Assembly (NCBI GenBank): GCA_017391465.1
Contig: JAFOYH010000069.1
Location: 1 to 63,644, forward strand
DNA from: Lachnospiraceae bacterium
GTDB taxonomy: Bacteria > Bacillota_A > Clostridia > Lachnospirales > Lachnospiraceae
Direction of reading: 5' to 3'
Length of the DNA stretch: 63,644 bases
Made by a program: the position numbers and the translations under genes. The first letter of the stretch is position 1. Each line of letters opens with the position of its first letter. The notes under the pieces are model-generated. The model was not told the origin of the DNA, ran no database searches, and saw only the letters and a list, made by a program, of their open reading frames with translations. Below are positions 1-7,858 of the stretch, in pieces.

Positions 1-1
1 T

Positions 2-472
2 AACAATGCGGCGACAGATGATGAAACTGGTTGCGATACTATAGAAACCATAACTCAAAAGGTGATCGATGATACATTTGCAGTGAATGTTCGTGGAAGT
101 ATTTTAATGACAAGAGAATTTATTAATCATCGTGGTGATTATGGAAGAATCATCAATATTTCAACAGATGCATCACAAATCTTTGCAGGTCAAATCACTT
201 ATGGAGCAAGTAAAGCAACTTTAGAAGCACTTACTCGCAGTATTGCTCTTGAGGTGGCACAGTATGGAATCACTGTAAATTGTGTGTCACCTGGTCCAAC
301 TCAAACCGGTTGGATTGATGACGAATTTGAAAAAGTTGTTGTTCCTTTAATTCCAATGGGAAAATTAATTCAGCCAGAAGATATTGCAGAAACTGTTTTG
401 TTCCTTGCAAGTGAACAGGCAAGAATGATTACAGGACAGGTAATCAAAGTGTCTGGTGGAAAGGCTCTGTAA
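2..472 (+). CDS. SDR-family oxidoreductase, C-terminal part (5' end outside window)
   Basis: The frame is open from base 2, so the gene begins before the window and its true start cannot be seen; the GTG at 62 is internal. The visible 156 residues begin with NNAA, the SDR motif that follows the Rossmann beta-4 strand, then a conserved Ser (INIST), the catalytic YGASK (Tyr-x-x-x-Lys), and the usual PGPTQT loop and C-terminal SGGKAL ending. Members reduce or oxidise carbonyl/hydroxyl groups with NAD(P)H in the cytoplasm; 3-oxoacyl-ACP reductase-like proteins are the nearest type. Substrate cannot be told. The acidic insert just after NNAA (ATDDETGCD) is common in classical SDRs that bind small alcohols. 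Confidence 0.9.
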   Translation, partial: NNAATDDETGCDTIETITQKVIDDTFAVNVRGSILMTREFINHRGDYGRIINISTDASQIFAGQITYGASKATLEALTRSIALEVAQYGITVNCVSPGPTQTGWIDDEFEKVVVPLIPMGKLIQPEDIAETVLFLASEQARMITGQVIKVSGGKAL

Positions 473-600
473 ATCCCAATTTATATAAAACTTCTGTAAT
501 CATATTGTTATGCAACTTTAAGTTGCTTAAATGCAAATATAGGTTGGTAGATTTCTCGATGCTTATATCTATAATTAGTTGTGAAGAGGAGGTAAAATCT

Positions 601-1140
601 ATGAGTTTTGCAGAAAATTTGAAACAATTAAGAAAAGATAAGAAGTTATCACAGGAGGAATTGGCAGAGATTCTTGATGTAAGTCGTCAGGCAGTTTCAA
701 AATGGGAACAAGGAATTGGATACCCTGAAGTAGAGAAGTTGTTATTGCTTTCAAATAAATTGAATGTTTCATTGGATTATTTAATGGCAACAGAAATATC
801 ACAACAATCTACCAATAATAAAGATAAGGTAACAGGTCAAATCACAATTACATCCCCTCATGAAAATGCGATCGTAACTTGTGATAAGGTTGTATCTTCT
901 GGAAAAATGTATGGCGGTAAATCATCGCCACAATACGCCCTTTTTGGGGTTAGTAGGGGGACATCATCTTTTTGGGGCGAACCAACCACCTTTTTGGGAT
1001 GGTATGCAGACAAAGAACAGATTACAAAGGAAGTTTCAGAAATCCACAATGCGATTGTTAGTGGTATTGCAACATATACATTGAAATATAGTGCAAAAAC
1101 AGAAAGAAGCTTGATAAGAATAAAAATAATTGAAGAGTAA
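601..1140 (+). CDS. XRE-family HTH transcriptional regulator with C-terminal sensor-like domain
   Basis: A 179-residue protein. The ATG at 601 is chosen because GAGGAGG sits 8-10 bases upstream; the frame is open further upstream but without a ribosome site. Residues 5-60 are a textbook XRE helix-turn-helix (LSQEELAEILDVSRQAVSKW). The C-terminal half contains PQYALFGV, FWGE and LGWYAD, a domain often attached to XRE regulators in Clostridia whose ligand is, as far as I know, not established. It stands alone between an SDR gene and an NTF2-like gene, so its target is unclear; control of itself or its neighbours is the simplest guess. Confidence 0.85.
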   Translation: MSFAENLKQLRKDKKLSQEELAEILDVSRQAVSKWEQGIGYPEVEKLLLLSNKLNVSLDYLMATEISQQSTNNKDKVTGQITITSPHENAIVTCDKVVSSGKMYGGKSSPQYALFGVSRGTSSFWGEPTTFLGWYADKEQITKEVSEIHNAIVSGIATYTLKYSAKTERSLIRIKIIEE

Positions 1141-1207
1141 AATGAACCGGACAAATCCCAATATGTCGAACAGTTATAAAACTTAGAAATTTATGAGGTG
1201 ATCAAGT

Positions 1208-1576
1208 ATGAATGTATACCATTTTATTAAGGCCGTATTGGCTCAAGATGAGAACACAATTAGAAATTATTTTCACAAGGATGCGTATATAAATTGGCAT
1301 TGTACTAACGAACACTTTAATGTCGATGAGTTTATTATTGCAAATTGTGAATATCCGGATGATTGGAATGGAACCGTTGAACGAGTTGAAATAATTGATG
1401 ATTTATACATTACTGCAACGAAAGTTTATCCAAAAGATAAAAGTGCATTTTTTCATGTGGTGTCATTCATAAGAACGGCGAATGATAAAATTGTGTCGAT
1501 GGATGAATACTGGGCTGATGACGGAAATCCTCCCCAGTGGAGATTAGATAAGCACATAGGCACACCAATTCTATAA
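1208..1576 (+). CDS. NTF2-like / SnoaL-like small protein
   Basis: A 122-residue protein with a GAGGTGATCA ribosome site before ATG 1208. The length, the N-terminal helix pair, YFHKDAYINW and the late strand-rich part (AFFHVVSFIR, IVSMDEYWADDG) fit the cone-shaped NTF2-like fold, used for small-molecule binding or isomerase-type chemistry. The terminal GNPPQWR pattern is frequent in SnoaL-like proteins of Firmicutes. No catalytic role can be assigned. It is followed directly by a strong terminator. Confidence 0.75.
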   Translation: MNVYHFIKAVLAQDENTIRNYFHKDAYINWHCTNEHFNVDEFIIANCEYPDDWNGTVERVEIIDDLYITATKVYPKDKSAFFHVVSFIRTANDKIVSMDEYWADDGNPPQWRLDKHIGTPIL

Positions 1577-1606
1577 ATTGCGATAGAAAAGTATTATCGA
1601 AAAATT

Positions 1607-1683
1607 AAAGACCTTAGAAACTTAGTTATTTGACCTGTTTACTCTAAAAGCGTCATATCAGAGTGTTTCTAAGGTCTTTTTTG
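1607..1683. terminator. Composite intrinsic terminator
   Basis: A perfect 15-bp inverted repeat (1607-1621 with 1665-1679) flanks an inner 5-bp hairpin (ACTCT 1641-1645 with AGAGT 1660-1664) that stacks directly on the outer arm, and a T-run follows. It ends the NTF2-like gene and can also serve the AraC gene arriving from the other side. Confidence 0.8.
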
Positions 1684-1776
1684 TTTCTTTATAAAAAACT
1701 GCAGAACGCGAATGGACTATTTATGTGGATGCGGCAACCGATTCTATACGTTATGAAAAAGTATTACCTATTTTGA

Positions 1777-2628
1777 TTATTGACGTTTTTTTCGAAAATC
1801 GGATGGAGATAACCCAGTTTGTTTTTTGAAAATACGACTAAAATAAAGAGGATTATCGTAACCAATGATTGTAGCAATTTCTGTGATATGATAATCCGTT
1901 GTTTCCAACAGACTGATTGCGTTATTTATGCGTATAGATAAAACATATTGCATAGGTGATTTCGCAGTTACCTGTTTAAAATTACGAAGAAACCAGCTTA
2001 TGCTCATTCCTCGTGAGTGAGCATACTCTTCAATATTGATTGCTTCGTTATAGTGTTCATTAAAATACCTGCGAGCATGATCCATTTCTTCCTGGATATA
2101 AGAAGTGATCGTTGGCTTACGTTCTTCACGACTTCGTTCAATGAGCAGGAAAATCTGTTTTAGGTACATGACCATCAATTCTTCATATCCAATACCGCAT
2201 GTTTGTAATTCATGAATCATTTCTTTAAATAAATAAGCATACGTAGATGATGTGCCGGAATAAAATGTGTTTTCGTTCATTGGAATATGATACGAATTTA
2301 AGATGTTTTTCACATCTCTTCCTGTAAAATGTACCCAATATACTTCGGGTTTGTCTTTTCCATAATATTCATAATGCTGTTCTTGTTTTGGCAGATACAA
2401 GACCATATGTCCTGCCGTTACTTCCTGGAATTCTTCATTAAAATAAAAATGAGTTTTTCCTGAAGCAACATATAATAATTGATAATCTATTCGACCTTTT
2501 GGGCGCCATGTAGGGAGTTTTTCCTGGGTTTTCAAACGATAAGTTCCACAGCTTCCGATAATTAAAGGTTTGCTTTTATCTTTAAAAGGAAGTCTTGAAT
2601 GGTTTAAATATCCAGAATTTATATACAT
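1777..2628 (-). CDS. AraC-family transcriptional regulator
   Basis: A 283-residue protein with an N-terminal cupin-like sugar-sensing region (about 20-150; LLYVASGKTHFYF and MVLYLPKQEQHYEYYG) and two C-terminal AraC helix-turn-helix motifs (about 180-283, ending YDNPLYFSRIFKKQTGLSPSDFRKK). It is divergent from the galactokinase-like gene at 2792, with a 38-bp element in the shared intergenic region that recurs upstream of galT at 10602. This makes it the prime candidate for the galactose-regulon activator. The specific ligand is an inference. Confidence 0.9.
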   Translation of the reverse strand: MYINSGYLNHSRLPFKDKSKPLIIGSCGTYRLKTQEKLPTWRPKGRIDYQLLYVASGKTHFYFNEEFQEVTAGHMVLYLPKQEQHYEYYGKDKPEVYWVHFTGRDVKNILNSYHIPMNENTFYSGTSSTYAYLFKEMIHELQTCGIGYEELMVMYLKQIFLLIERSREERKPTITSYIQEEMDHARRYFNEHYNEAINIEEYAHSRGMSISWFLRNFKQVTAKSPMQYVLSIRINNAISLLETTDYHITEIATIIGYDNPLYFSRIFKKQTGLSPSDFRKKRQ

Positions 2629-2664
2629 AGGATAATTCTCCTTTCTGCATCTTTTAAATTAATA

Positions 2665-2702
2665 GTATCATTTTGTGTATGTTTTGTCTAATATGGTTTA
2701 TT
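2665..2702. promoter_or_regulatory. Candidate AraC operator, copy 1 of a 38-bp element
   Basis: The segment starts GTAT, contains TTTTGTGTAT and ends GGTTTATT. It matches 10602-10639 at 30 of 38 positions with no gap. It lies 36 bp upstream of the araC start and 89 bp upstream of the galactokinase-like start; the second copy lies 80 bp upstream of galT in the same orientation. Intergenic conservation at matching distance points to a regulator site; binding by the adjacent AraC protein is inferred. Confidence 0.65.
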
Positions 2703-2791
2703 ATTTCAAGTAAGTCTACAGAAAATTTTTATGCTTTAAGAAAATATTTACAATTTAAAGCTGGAACGGTTATCAAAAGGGAGAGAAGACT

Positions 2792-3925
2792 ATGAATAAA
2801 ACATATGTATTTTCAGCTCCAGGACGAACAGAAATTGGCGGAAATCATACGGATCACCAAAGTGGATGTGTCCTTGCGGCTGCAGTGAACCTGGAAATTG
2901 TTGCAGAAGTTATACCAAATAATCTGAATCGTATTCGAATTAAATCAGATCGATATATGGCATTTTCTATTGATTTAGCAGATCTTAATGTTCACTCAGT
3001 GGAAAAAAATACAGCTGCAGCTTTGGTGCGAGGTGTAGCAGCAGCATTTGTAGAACGAGGTGCACAAATAAAAGGGTTTGATGCGATTGTTCATTCGAAT
3101 GTAATTCCTGGCAGGGGGTTGGGCACATCAGCAGCATTTACTGTGTTAATTGGTACGATACTAAATGAAATGTTTTGTGATAAACAGTATTCAAAAACAG
3201 AAATAGCCCAAATGTGTCAGTATGCTGAAAAAGTTTTTTTTGGTAAATTGTGTGGTCTTATGAATCATATGATTTCAGCACTTGGTGGAATGGTTTTTAT
3301 AGATTTTGAAAATGCGAAAGCTCCAAAAATTGAGCGATTAGATGTGGATTTGAATGCTCTTGGATATGCACTTTGTATTATAGATTGTGGTGCGAATCAT
3401 ATTGATTTAGCCAATGAGTATGAAACAATTCCTGGTGAAATGAAAGAAATATGTAATTTTTTTGGGAAAGAGGTTTTGCGTAAAATTCCAGAAACAGAGT
3501 TTTTCGAGGCACTTCCCAAACTTCGAAAAATTGTGCCAGATCGTGCAATTCTTCGTGCAATACATATATATCAAGAAAACAAACGCGTGATAAAAGAAAT
3601 GGAATGTTTGAAAAATAAAGATTTGGAGCATTTTTTTGAGCTTGTAAAAGAATCTGGACGAAGCTCATGGATGTATCTTCAGAATATCATACCTACGGGT
3701 GCTATAGAACACCAGGAAATGGGATTAACACTTGCATTGTGTGATGTTCTGCTTAAGGAACAGGGGGCGTATCGGGTTCATGGTGATGGATTTATTGGAA
3801 CAGTCCAGGCTTATGTTCCAATAGATAAAGTAGATATGTTTAAAGCAAAAATCGAGAATGTTCTTGGAAAAGACAGTTGTCAGATATTAAATATATGTTC
3901 CCAAGGCGGAGTTCGAATCGAGTGA
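2792..3925 (+). CDS. Galactokinase-like GHMP protein, probably catalytically inactive
   Basis: A 377-residue GHMP-kinase-fold protein closely related to the intact galactokinase at 12863. It keeps the substrate signature (GRTEIGGNHTDH, 11-22), but the catalytic-base motif CGLMDQM is CGLMNHM here (154-160), so Asp becomes Asn158. The GGGFAG motif of the paralog is GDGFIG (331-336), and the ATP loop is GRGLGTSAA (107-115) instead of GAGLSSSAA. It also lacks the 50-residue N-terminal extension of the paralog. GGGAGAG precedes ATG 2792. The frame is undamaged, which argues for a maintained non-enzymatic role, such as the galactose/ATP sensing of yeast Gal3, rather than a decaying pseudogene. It is divergent from an AraC regulator. 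A different sugar substrate remains possible. Confidence 0.8.
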   Translation: MNKTYVFSAPGRTEIGGNHTDHQSGCVLAAAVNLEIVAEVIPNNLNRIRIKSDRYMAFSIDLADLNVHSVEKNTAAALVRGVAAAFVERGAQIKGFDAIVHSNVIPGRGLGTSAAFTVLIGTILNEMFCDKQYSKTEIAQMCQYAEKVFFGKLCGLMNHMISALGGMVFIDFENAKAPKIERLDVDLNALGYALCIIDCGANHIDLANEYETIPGEMKEICNFFGKEVLRKIPETEFFEALPKLRKIVPDRAILRAIHIYQENKRVIKEMECLKNKDLEHFFELVKESGRSSWMYLQNIIPTGAIEHQEMGLTLALCDVLLKEQGAYRVHGDGFIGTVQAYVPIDKVDMFKAKIENVLGKDSCQILNICSQGGVRIE

Positions 3926-3942
3926 AGATATTATAAATAAAT

Positions 3943-3993
3943 AAAAAGAGAAACTCTAAGTGTCGAAAATGAACCAGAGTTTCTCTTTTTTTA
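3943..3993. terminator. Bidirectional intrinsic terminator
   Basis: A perfect 15-bp stem (3943-3957 with 3976-3990), 18-nt loop, A-run on the left and T-run on the right. It lies between the convergent galactokinase-like gene and the regulator pseudogene at 4031. Confidence 0.85.
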
Positions 3994-4030
3994 AAGAGTG
4001 AACGGTAAAAGAAAATATATGATGGAGTGA

Positions 4031-4839
4031 CTAGCGGCGTCTTTTTTCTTTATCAAGAACACGTTTCGCAATCATAATGAAATGTAATTTAAAACTATCT
4101 TCTGTATCGTGAACATCTAAACCAACACGATCTTTGATTTGTTTTAAACAATGAAGAACTTTTTCCTCAGATATTCCAAGGGCCGCTGCTGTTTCAGGAA
4201 CAAGTTCTTTGCATTTATAGTATTTTCCAAGAATAGTTTGCTCTTCTTCGGTGAGCTGGAGTAAAATGCTGCGAATTAAACTATCACCATAAGCGATAAC
4301 CATCGCATTGATGGCACTGTATATTTCCATACCTATGTAATCCAAAATTCGACGTTCTTTTTTGAATTTTTCACCAAGATCGGTAGCCTGAATGGCATTT
4401 TTATAAGTTGTTGCAATACCTTTCAGACCAGACTCGAGTGTACCTATACCGATTCGAATCTGACTTCCAGGGAGTTGTTCGTCAATGAGTTTTAATGCTG
4501 TAGAACAAACAGATTTTGTACAATCAAGCAATTCTTCTTTGGTATGACCAATCATGATCAGGACGACACCCTTGTCAGAACGAATTGATTGGAAGAAATT
4601 GCACGGTTGAATGGTATATGATCAATAACTGGAACAAGTAGATTCTGAAGTTTTTCTTGTGTATCATAATTTACAACCACATCCGATGGATACTGGAAAG
4701 AAATCGCTCGAAAATAATCGTTCTGAACATTAAATCCCCACTGTTCACCCTGTTTAATCATGAGTGATGTGCTTTCATAAAAATGATAAATAATGTTACT
4801 AAAGTAGGATGTAAGAGTAGAATCTGATATATTAAACAT
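4031..4839 (-). pseudogene. CdaR/PucR-type regulator broken by a frameshift
   Basis: Two abutting minus-strand frames together make one regulator of about 268 residues. The upstream part (4558-4839) ends in ISSNQFVLTRVSS; the downstream part (4031-4555) begins MIGHTKEEL. In the downstream frame the sequence just before reads NFFQSIRSDKGVVLIMIGH, which is the expected continuation after ISS, so one base was gained or lost around 4595-4625. The C-terminus carries the PucR/CdaR helix-turn-helix (KELVPETAAALGISEEKVLHCL). Such regulators often control sugar-acid or purine use. A sequencing error would give the same picture. Confidence 0.75.
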
Positions 4840-5080
4840 AAAGAACCTCCTTGAAATGTTAGTATATTTATACGCTTTCTATTATAAAAGAAAGTTTATT
4901 GAAAAATATATAATAATCTATTTATATTATAGTGTCAATATAAAAAAAACAGTTGTCTAAAATAACAAAAAAATATGATAAAATTTATTATAAAAAACAA
5001 TTAAAAGGTATTGAAATTTTGATATATTTGAGTAAATAATATAATTTAAGGCAAACACGAAAGAATAAAGGAGAAAGGAC
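4840..5080. other. AT-rich divergent intergenic region
   Basis: A very AT-rich spacer between the regulator pseudogene (minus) and the pyrK relic (plus). A TATAAT at 5040-5045 with a weak TTGATA at 5019-5024 (15-nt spacing) is a possible promoter for the pyr genes. No PyrR attenuator or other RNA structure was recognised. Confidence 0.4.
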
Positions 5081-5504
5081 ATGGTAAAAGGGGAATGATT
5101 TTCTCATCACTAGTTTATATTCTGTAAGAAAAAGTGAAGATGAACAATGCCAATTGATTCGGGATTTGTCAGATACTTGTGCATGTGTTGCGGTGAAAAC
5201 AGAACGTTATGAAGCAGTTGCTGACAATGTTTGTGTCAACGTTGGCGGATTTGTAACAGATGACATTGATCCATGTGCTTATGATTACATTATGACTTGT
5301 GGACCTGAAATCATGATGAAAGTTTTGTATAAAAAATGCGTAGCTGTTGGTGCTACAGCTCCAGTCTATGTTTCTATGGAAAATAGAATGGCATGTGGTA
5401 TCGGTGCTTGTCTTGTATGTACATGCAAAACAAATGGCGGCAATAAGAGAGCTTGTAAAGATGGCCCTGTAATGCTTGGAAGTGAGGTGTTTGGTGATGA
5501 GTAA
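5081..5504 (+). pseudogene. pyrK: pyrK relic: dihydroorotate dehydrogenase electron-transfer subunit lacking its FAD domain
   Basis: A good ribosome site (AAGGAGAAAGGAC) precedes ATG 5081, but that frame stops after five codons (MVKGE). In the +1 frame the sequence runs on without stops from about 5088 to the TAA at 5504. It reads through the NAD-binding end (VGGFVTDDID, IMTCGPEIMMK) to the [2Fe-2S] cysteine cluster ENRMACGIGACLVCTCK and RACKDGP, the diagnostic PyrK C-terminus. PyrK is normally about 255 residues; roughly the first 120, which hold the FAD domain, are absent and the start is out of frame. The final codons overlap the pyrD start by 8 bases, the usual operon arrangement. A TTG start at 5154 could yield a 116-residue Fe-S fragment, but it has no visible ribosome site. 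Confidence 0.8.
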
Positions 5505-6402
5505 ACGTTTGGAAACAGAATTTGCAGGAGTAAAATTTAAAAATCCTGTAGCATTAGCATCTGGTACATGTGGTTTTGGAAAAGAAATGAACGAATATTT
5601 TGATATCCAGAAACTTGGTGGTCTTTGTTCAAAAGGTTTGACATTAAATCCTAGAGGTGGAAATGATGGCATCCGTATTTGGGAAACACCAAGTGGTATC
5701 ATTAATAGCGTTGGTCTTGAAAACCCTGGTGTTAGACACTTTGTTGAAAATGATAATGATCGCATGAACGCATTGGATTTGGTTAATATCGTAAATCTTG
5801 GCGGACATTCTATGGATGATTATCTTCAGGCTGTAGAAATTTTAAATAACTATGATCTTGATCTTCTTGAATTAAACATTTCTTGTCCAAATGTAAAAGC
5901 CGGCGGTATGAACTTTGGTGTAAAAACAGAAATGGCACGTCAGGTTGTCAAGGAAATTCGCAATGTTTGTCGTCACAAACTTGTGATTAAGTTATCTCCA
6001 AATGCGGAAGATATCGTGTCCTTAGCAAAAGCTTGTGAAGAAGAAGGTGCAGATGGTGTATCTTTAACAAATACATTCTTAGCGATGGCTATCGACATTC
6101 AGAAAAAGAAACCTGTATTTAATAATGTATATGCCGGACTTTCTGGTGCAGCGATTAAACCTATCGCACTTCGAATGGTTCACCAGGTTGCTCATGCTGT
6201 TGATATTCCAGTTATGGGTATGGGCGGTATTACAACATGGCAGGATGCCATTGAATTTATTATGGCAGGAGCAACCACAATTCAGGTTGGTACAGCATCT
6301 TTCATGAACCCAGCGATGGCTCTTGATATTATTGATGGTATGGAAGCATATTTAGAAAAGAATAACATTGCTAATATCTCTGAAATTAGAGGGATTATAT
6401 AA
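5497..6402 (+). CDS. pyrD: Dihydroorotate dehydrogenase B, catalytic subunit
   Basis: 301 residues from ATG 5497, with GAGGTG 9 bases upstream; the start overlaps the pyrK stop. It oxidises dihydroorotate to orotate in pyrimidine synthesis with FMN. Visible are [11 protein letters not shown] (FMN loop), [11 protein letters not shown] with the catalytic Cys of class 1 enzymes, KLSPN, and the phosphate loop [19 protein letters not shown]. The NISCPNVK form is typical of class 1B, which passes electrons through PyrK to NAD+. PyrK is damaged here, so the electron acceptor is an open question. The genes downstream make and use fumarate, the acceptor of class 1A enzymes, but the sequence does not place this protein in that class. 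Confidence 0.93.
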   Translation: MSKRLETEFAGVKFKNPVALASGTCGFGKEMNEYFDIQKLGGLCSKGLTLNPRGGNDGIRIWETPSGIINSVGLENPGVRHFVENDNDRMNALDLVNIVNLGGHSMDDYLQAVEILNNYDLDLLELNISCPNVKAGGMNFGVKTEMARQVVKEIRNVCRHKLVIKLSPNAEDIVSLAKACEEEGADGVSLTNTFLAMAIDIQKKKPVFNNVYAGLSGAAIKPIALRMVHQVAHAVDIPVMGMGGITTWQDAIEFIMAGATTIQVGTASFMNPAMALDIIDGMEAYLEKNNIANISEIRGII

Positions 6403-6420
6403 GAAAGGGAGTAATTTAAG

Positions 6421-7857
6421 ATGGCAGAAGAAATTAAATTTCGTTTAGAACATGACTCTATTGGAGAAAAAGAAGTACCTATTGATGCTTATTATGGTGT
6501 GCAGACATTGAGAGCTTCTGAAAACTTTTTTATTACTGGATTAACAATGCATCCAGAATTAATTAACAGTGTAGCACAGATTAAAAAGGCAGCAGCAATT
6601 ACAAACTTTGAAGTAGGCAGATTGGACAAAAAACGTACAGATGCAATTGTTCAGGCTTGTGATGAAATCATTTCTGGAAAATATCACGATCAGTTTATTG
6701 TAGATCCTATTCAGGGTGGTGCTGGAACTTCTTTAAATATGAATGCAAACGAAGTTATTGCAAACCGTGCTATTGAAATTCTTGGCGGCAAAAAAGGTGA
6801 TTACACTATTATTAATCCAAATGATCATGTGAATTACGGACAGTCTACAAATGACGTTTTCCCATCTTGCGGAAGATTAACAGCTTTAAAACTTTTGTAT
6901 AAAGCACAGAATGAATTGGAACGCTTATACGAAACATTGATGAAAAAATCTAAAGAATTTGATCATGTAATTAAAATGGGTAGAACACAGCTTCAGGATG
7001 CTGTTCCGATTCGTCTTGGTCAGGAATTCCACGCATATGCGACAGCAATCCGCAGAGATATCAATCGTTTCGATCGTGCAAAGAACGAAATGAGAAGCTT
7101 AAATCTTGGTGGTACAGCAATTGGTACAGGATTAAATGCAGATGTACAGTATTTACAGCGTGTCGTACAGAATATTGCATTAATTTCCGGTTTGGAACTT
7201 GTACAGGCATATGACCTTATTGATGCAACTCAAAACCTTGACGGCTATGTAGCTTGTTCTGGTATCACTAAGTCTTGTGCAGTAAACCTTTCTAAGATGT
7301 GTAATGACTTAAGATTGATGTCTTCTGGTCCTAGAACAGGTTTTGGCGAAATCAATTTACCAGCAAAACAGAATGGTTCTTCTATTATGCCAGGTAAAGT
7401 AAACCCGGTTATTCCAGAAGTTGTTAATCAGGTAGCATTCAATGTTATCGGTAATGATATGACTGTAGCAATGGCAGCAGAAGCAGGTCAGATGGAACTT
7501 AATGCCTTCGAACCAATCATCTTCTACAAATTATTCCAGTCTATCGAAACAATCGCATGTGCAGTAAGAACACTTGTTGATAACTGTATCTCTGGTATTA
7601 CAGCAAATGAAGAACACTGCAAAAACCTTGTTGAAAACAGTGTAGGTATCATTACAGCTATTTGTCCATATGTTGGTTATGAAAAAGCTGTAAAAGTTGC
7701 AAAAGAAGCTATTCGTACAGGATGCTCTGTAAAAGAATTAGTGATCAAACAGAAATTATTAACAACAGAACAGCTTGATATTATTTTAAATCCATTCTCA
7801 ATGACAGAACCAGGTATTTCTGGAAGTGAAAAGCTCAACGTACAGGGAGGTCTTTAA
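6421..7857 (+). CDS. aspA: Aspartate ammonia-lyase
   Basis: 478 residues, 18 bases after pyrD with AAAGGGAG before the ATG. It converts L-aspartate to fumarate and ammonia in the cytoplasm as a homotetramer. Fumarase/aspartase superfamily blocks are all present: GGAGTSLNMNANEV, NPNDHVNYGQSTND, GRTQLQDAVPIRLGQE, and the mobile catalytic loop signature GSSIMPGKVNPV near residue 320. The GGAGTS block rather than GSGTQS separates it from the fumarase next door. With fumC and the malic enzyme it forms an aspartate-to-pyruvate route. Confidence 0.93.
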   Translation: MAEEIKFRLEHDSIGEKEVPIDAYYGVQTLRASENFFITGLTMHPELINSVAQIKKAAAITNFEVGRLDKKRTDAIVQACDEIISGKYHDQFIVDPIQGGAGTSLNMNANEVIANRAIEILGGKKGDYTIINPNDHVNYGQSTNDVFPSCGRLTALKLLYKAQNELERLYETLMKKSKEFDHVIKMGRTQLQDAVPIRLGQEFHAYATAIRRDINRFDRAKNEMRSLNLGGTAIGTGLNADVQYLQRVVQNIALISGLELVQAYDLIDATQNLDGYVACSGITKSCAVNLSKMCNDLRLMSSGPRTGFGEINLPAKQNGSSIMPGKVNPVIPEVVNQVAFNVIGNDMTVAMAAEAGQMELNAFEPIIFYKLFQSIETIACAVRTLVDNCISGITANEEHCKNLVENSVGIITAICPYVGYEKAVKVAKEAIRTGCSVKELVIKQKLLTTEQLDIILNPFSMTEPGISGSEKLNVQGGL

Positions 7858-7858
7858 T

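Noticed and set aside
2792..3925. Treating the galactokinase-like gene as a plain pseudogene
   Set aside because: The frame is intact, it has a good ribosome site and an upstream conserved element; only the catalytic motifs differ.
5169..5765. A 198-codon open frame on the minus strand opposite pyrK/pyrD
   Set aside because: It lies antisense to clear PyrK and PyrD sequence, lacks a ribosome site and has an amino acid mix typical of a shadow frame.
5497..6402. Calling PyrD a fumarate-dependent class 1A enzyme because of the fumarate genes next to it
   Set aside because: [11 protein letters not shown] and the overlap with pyrK mark it as class 1B; neighbourhood alone does not change the class.
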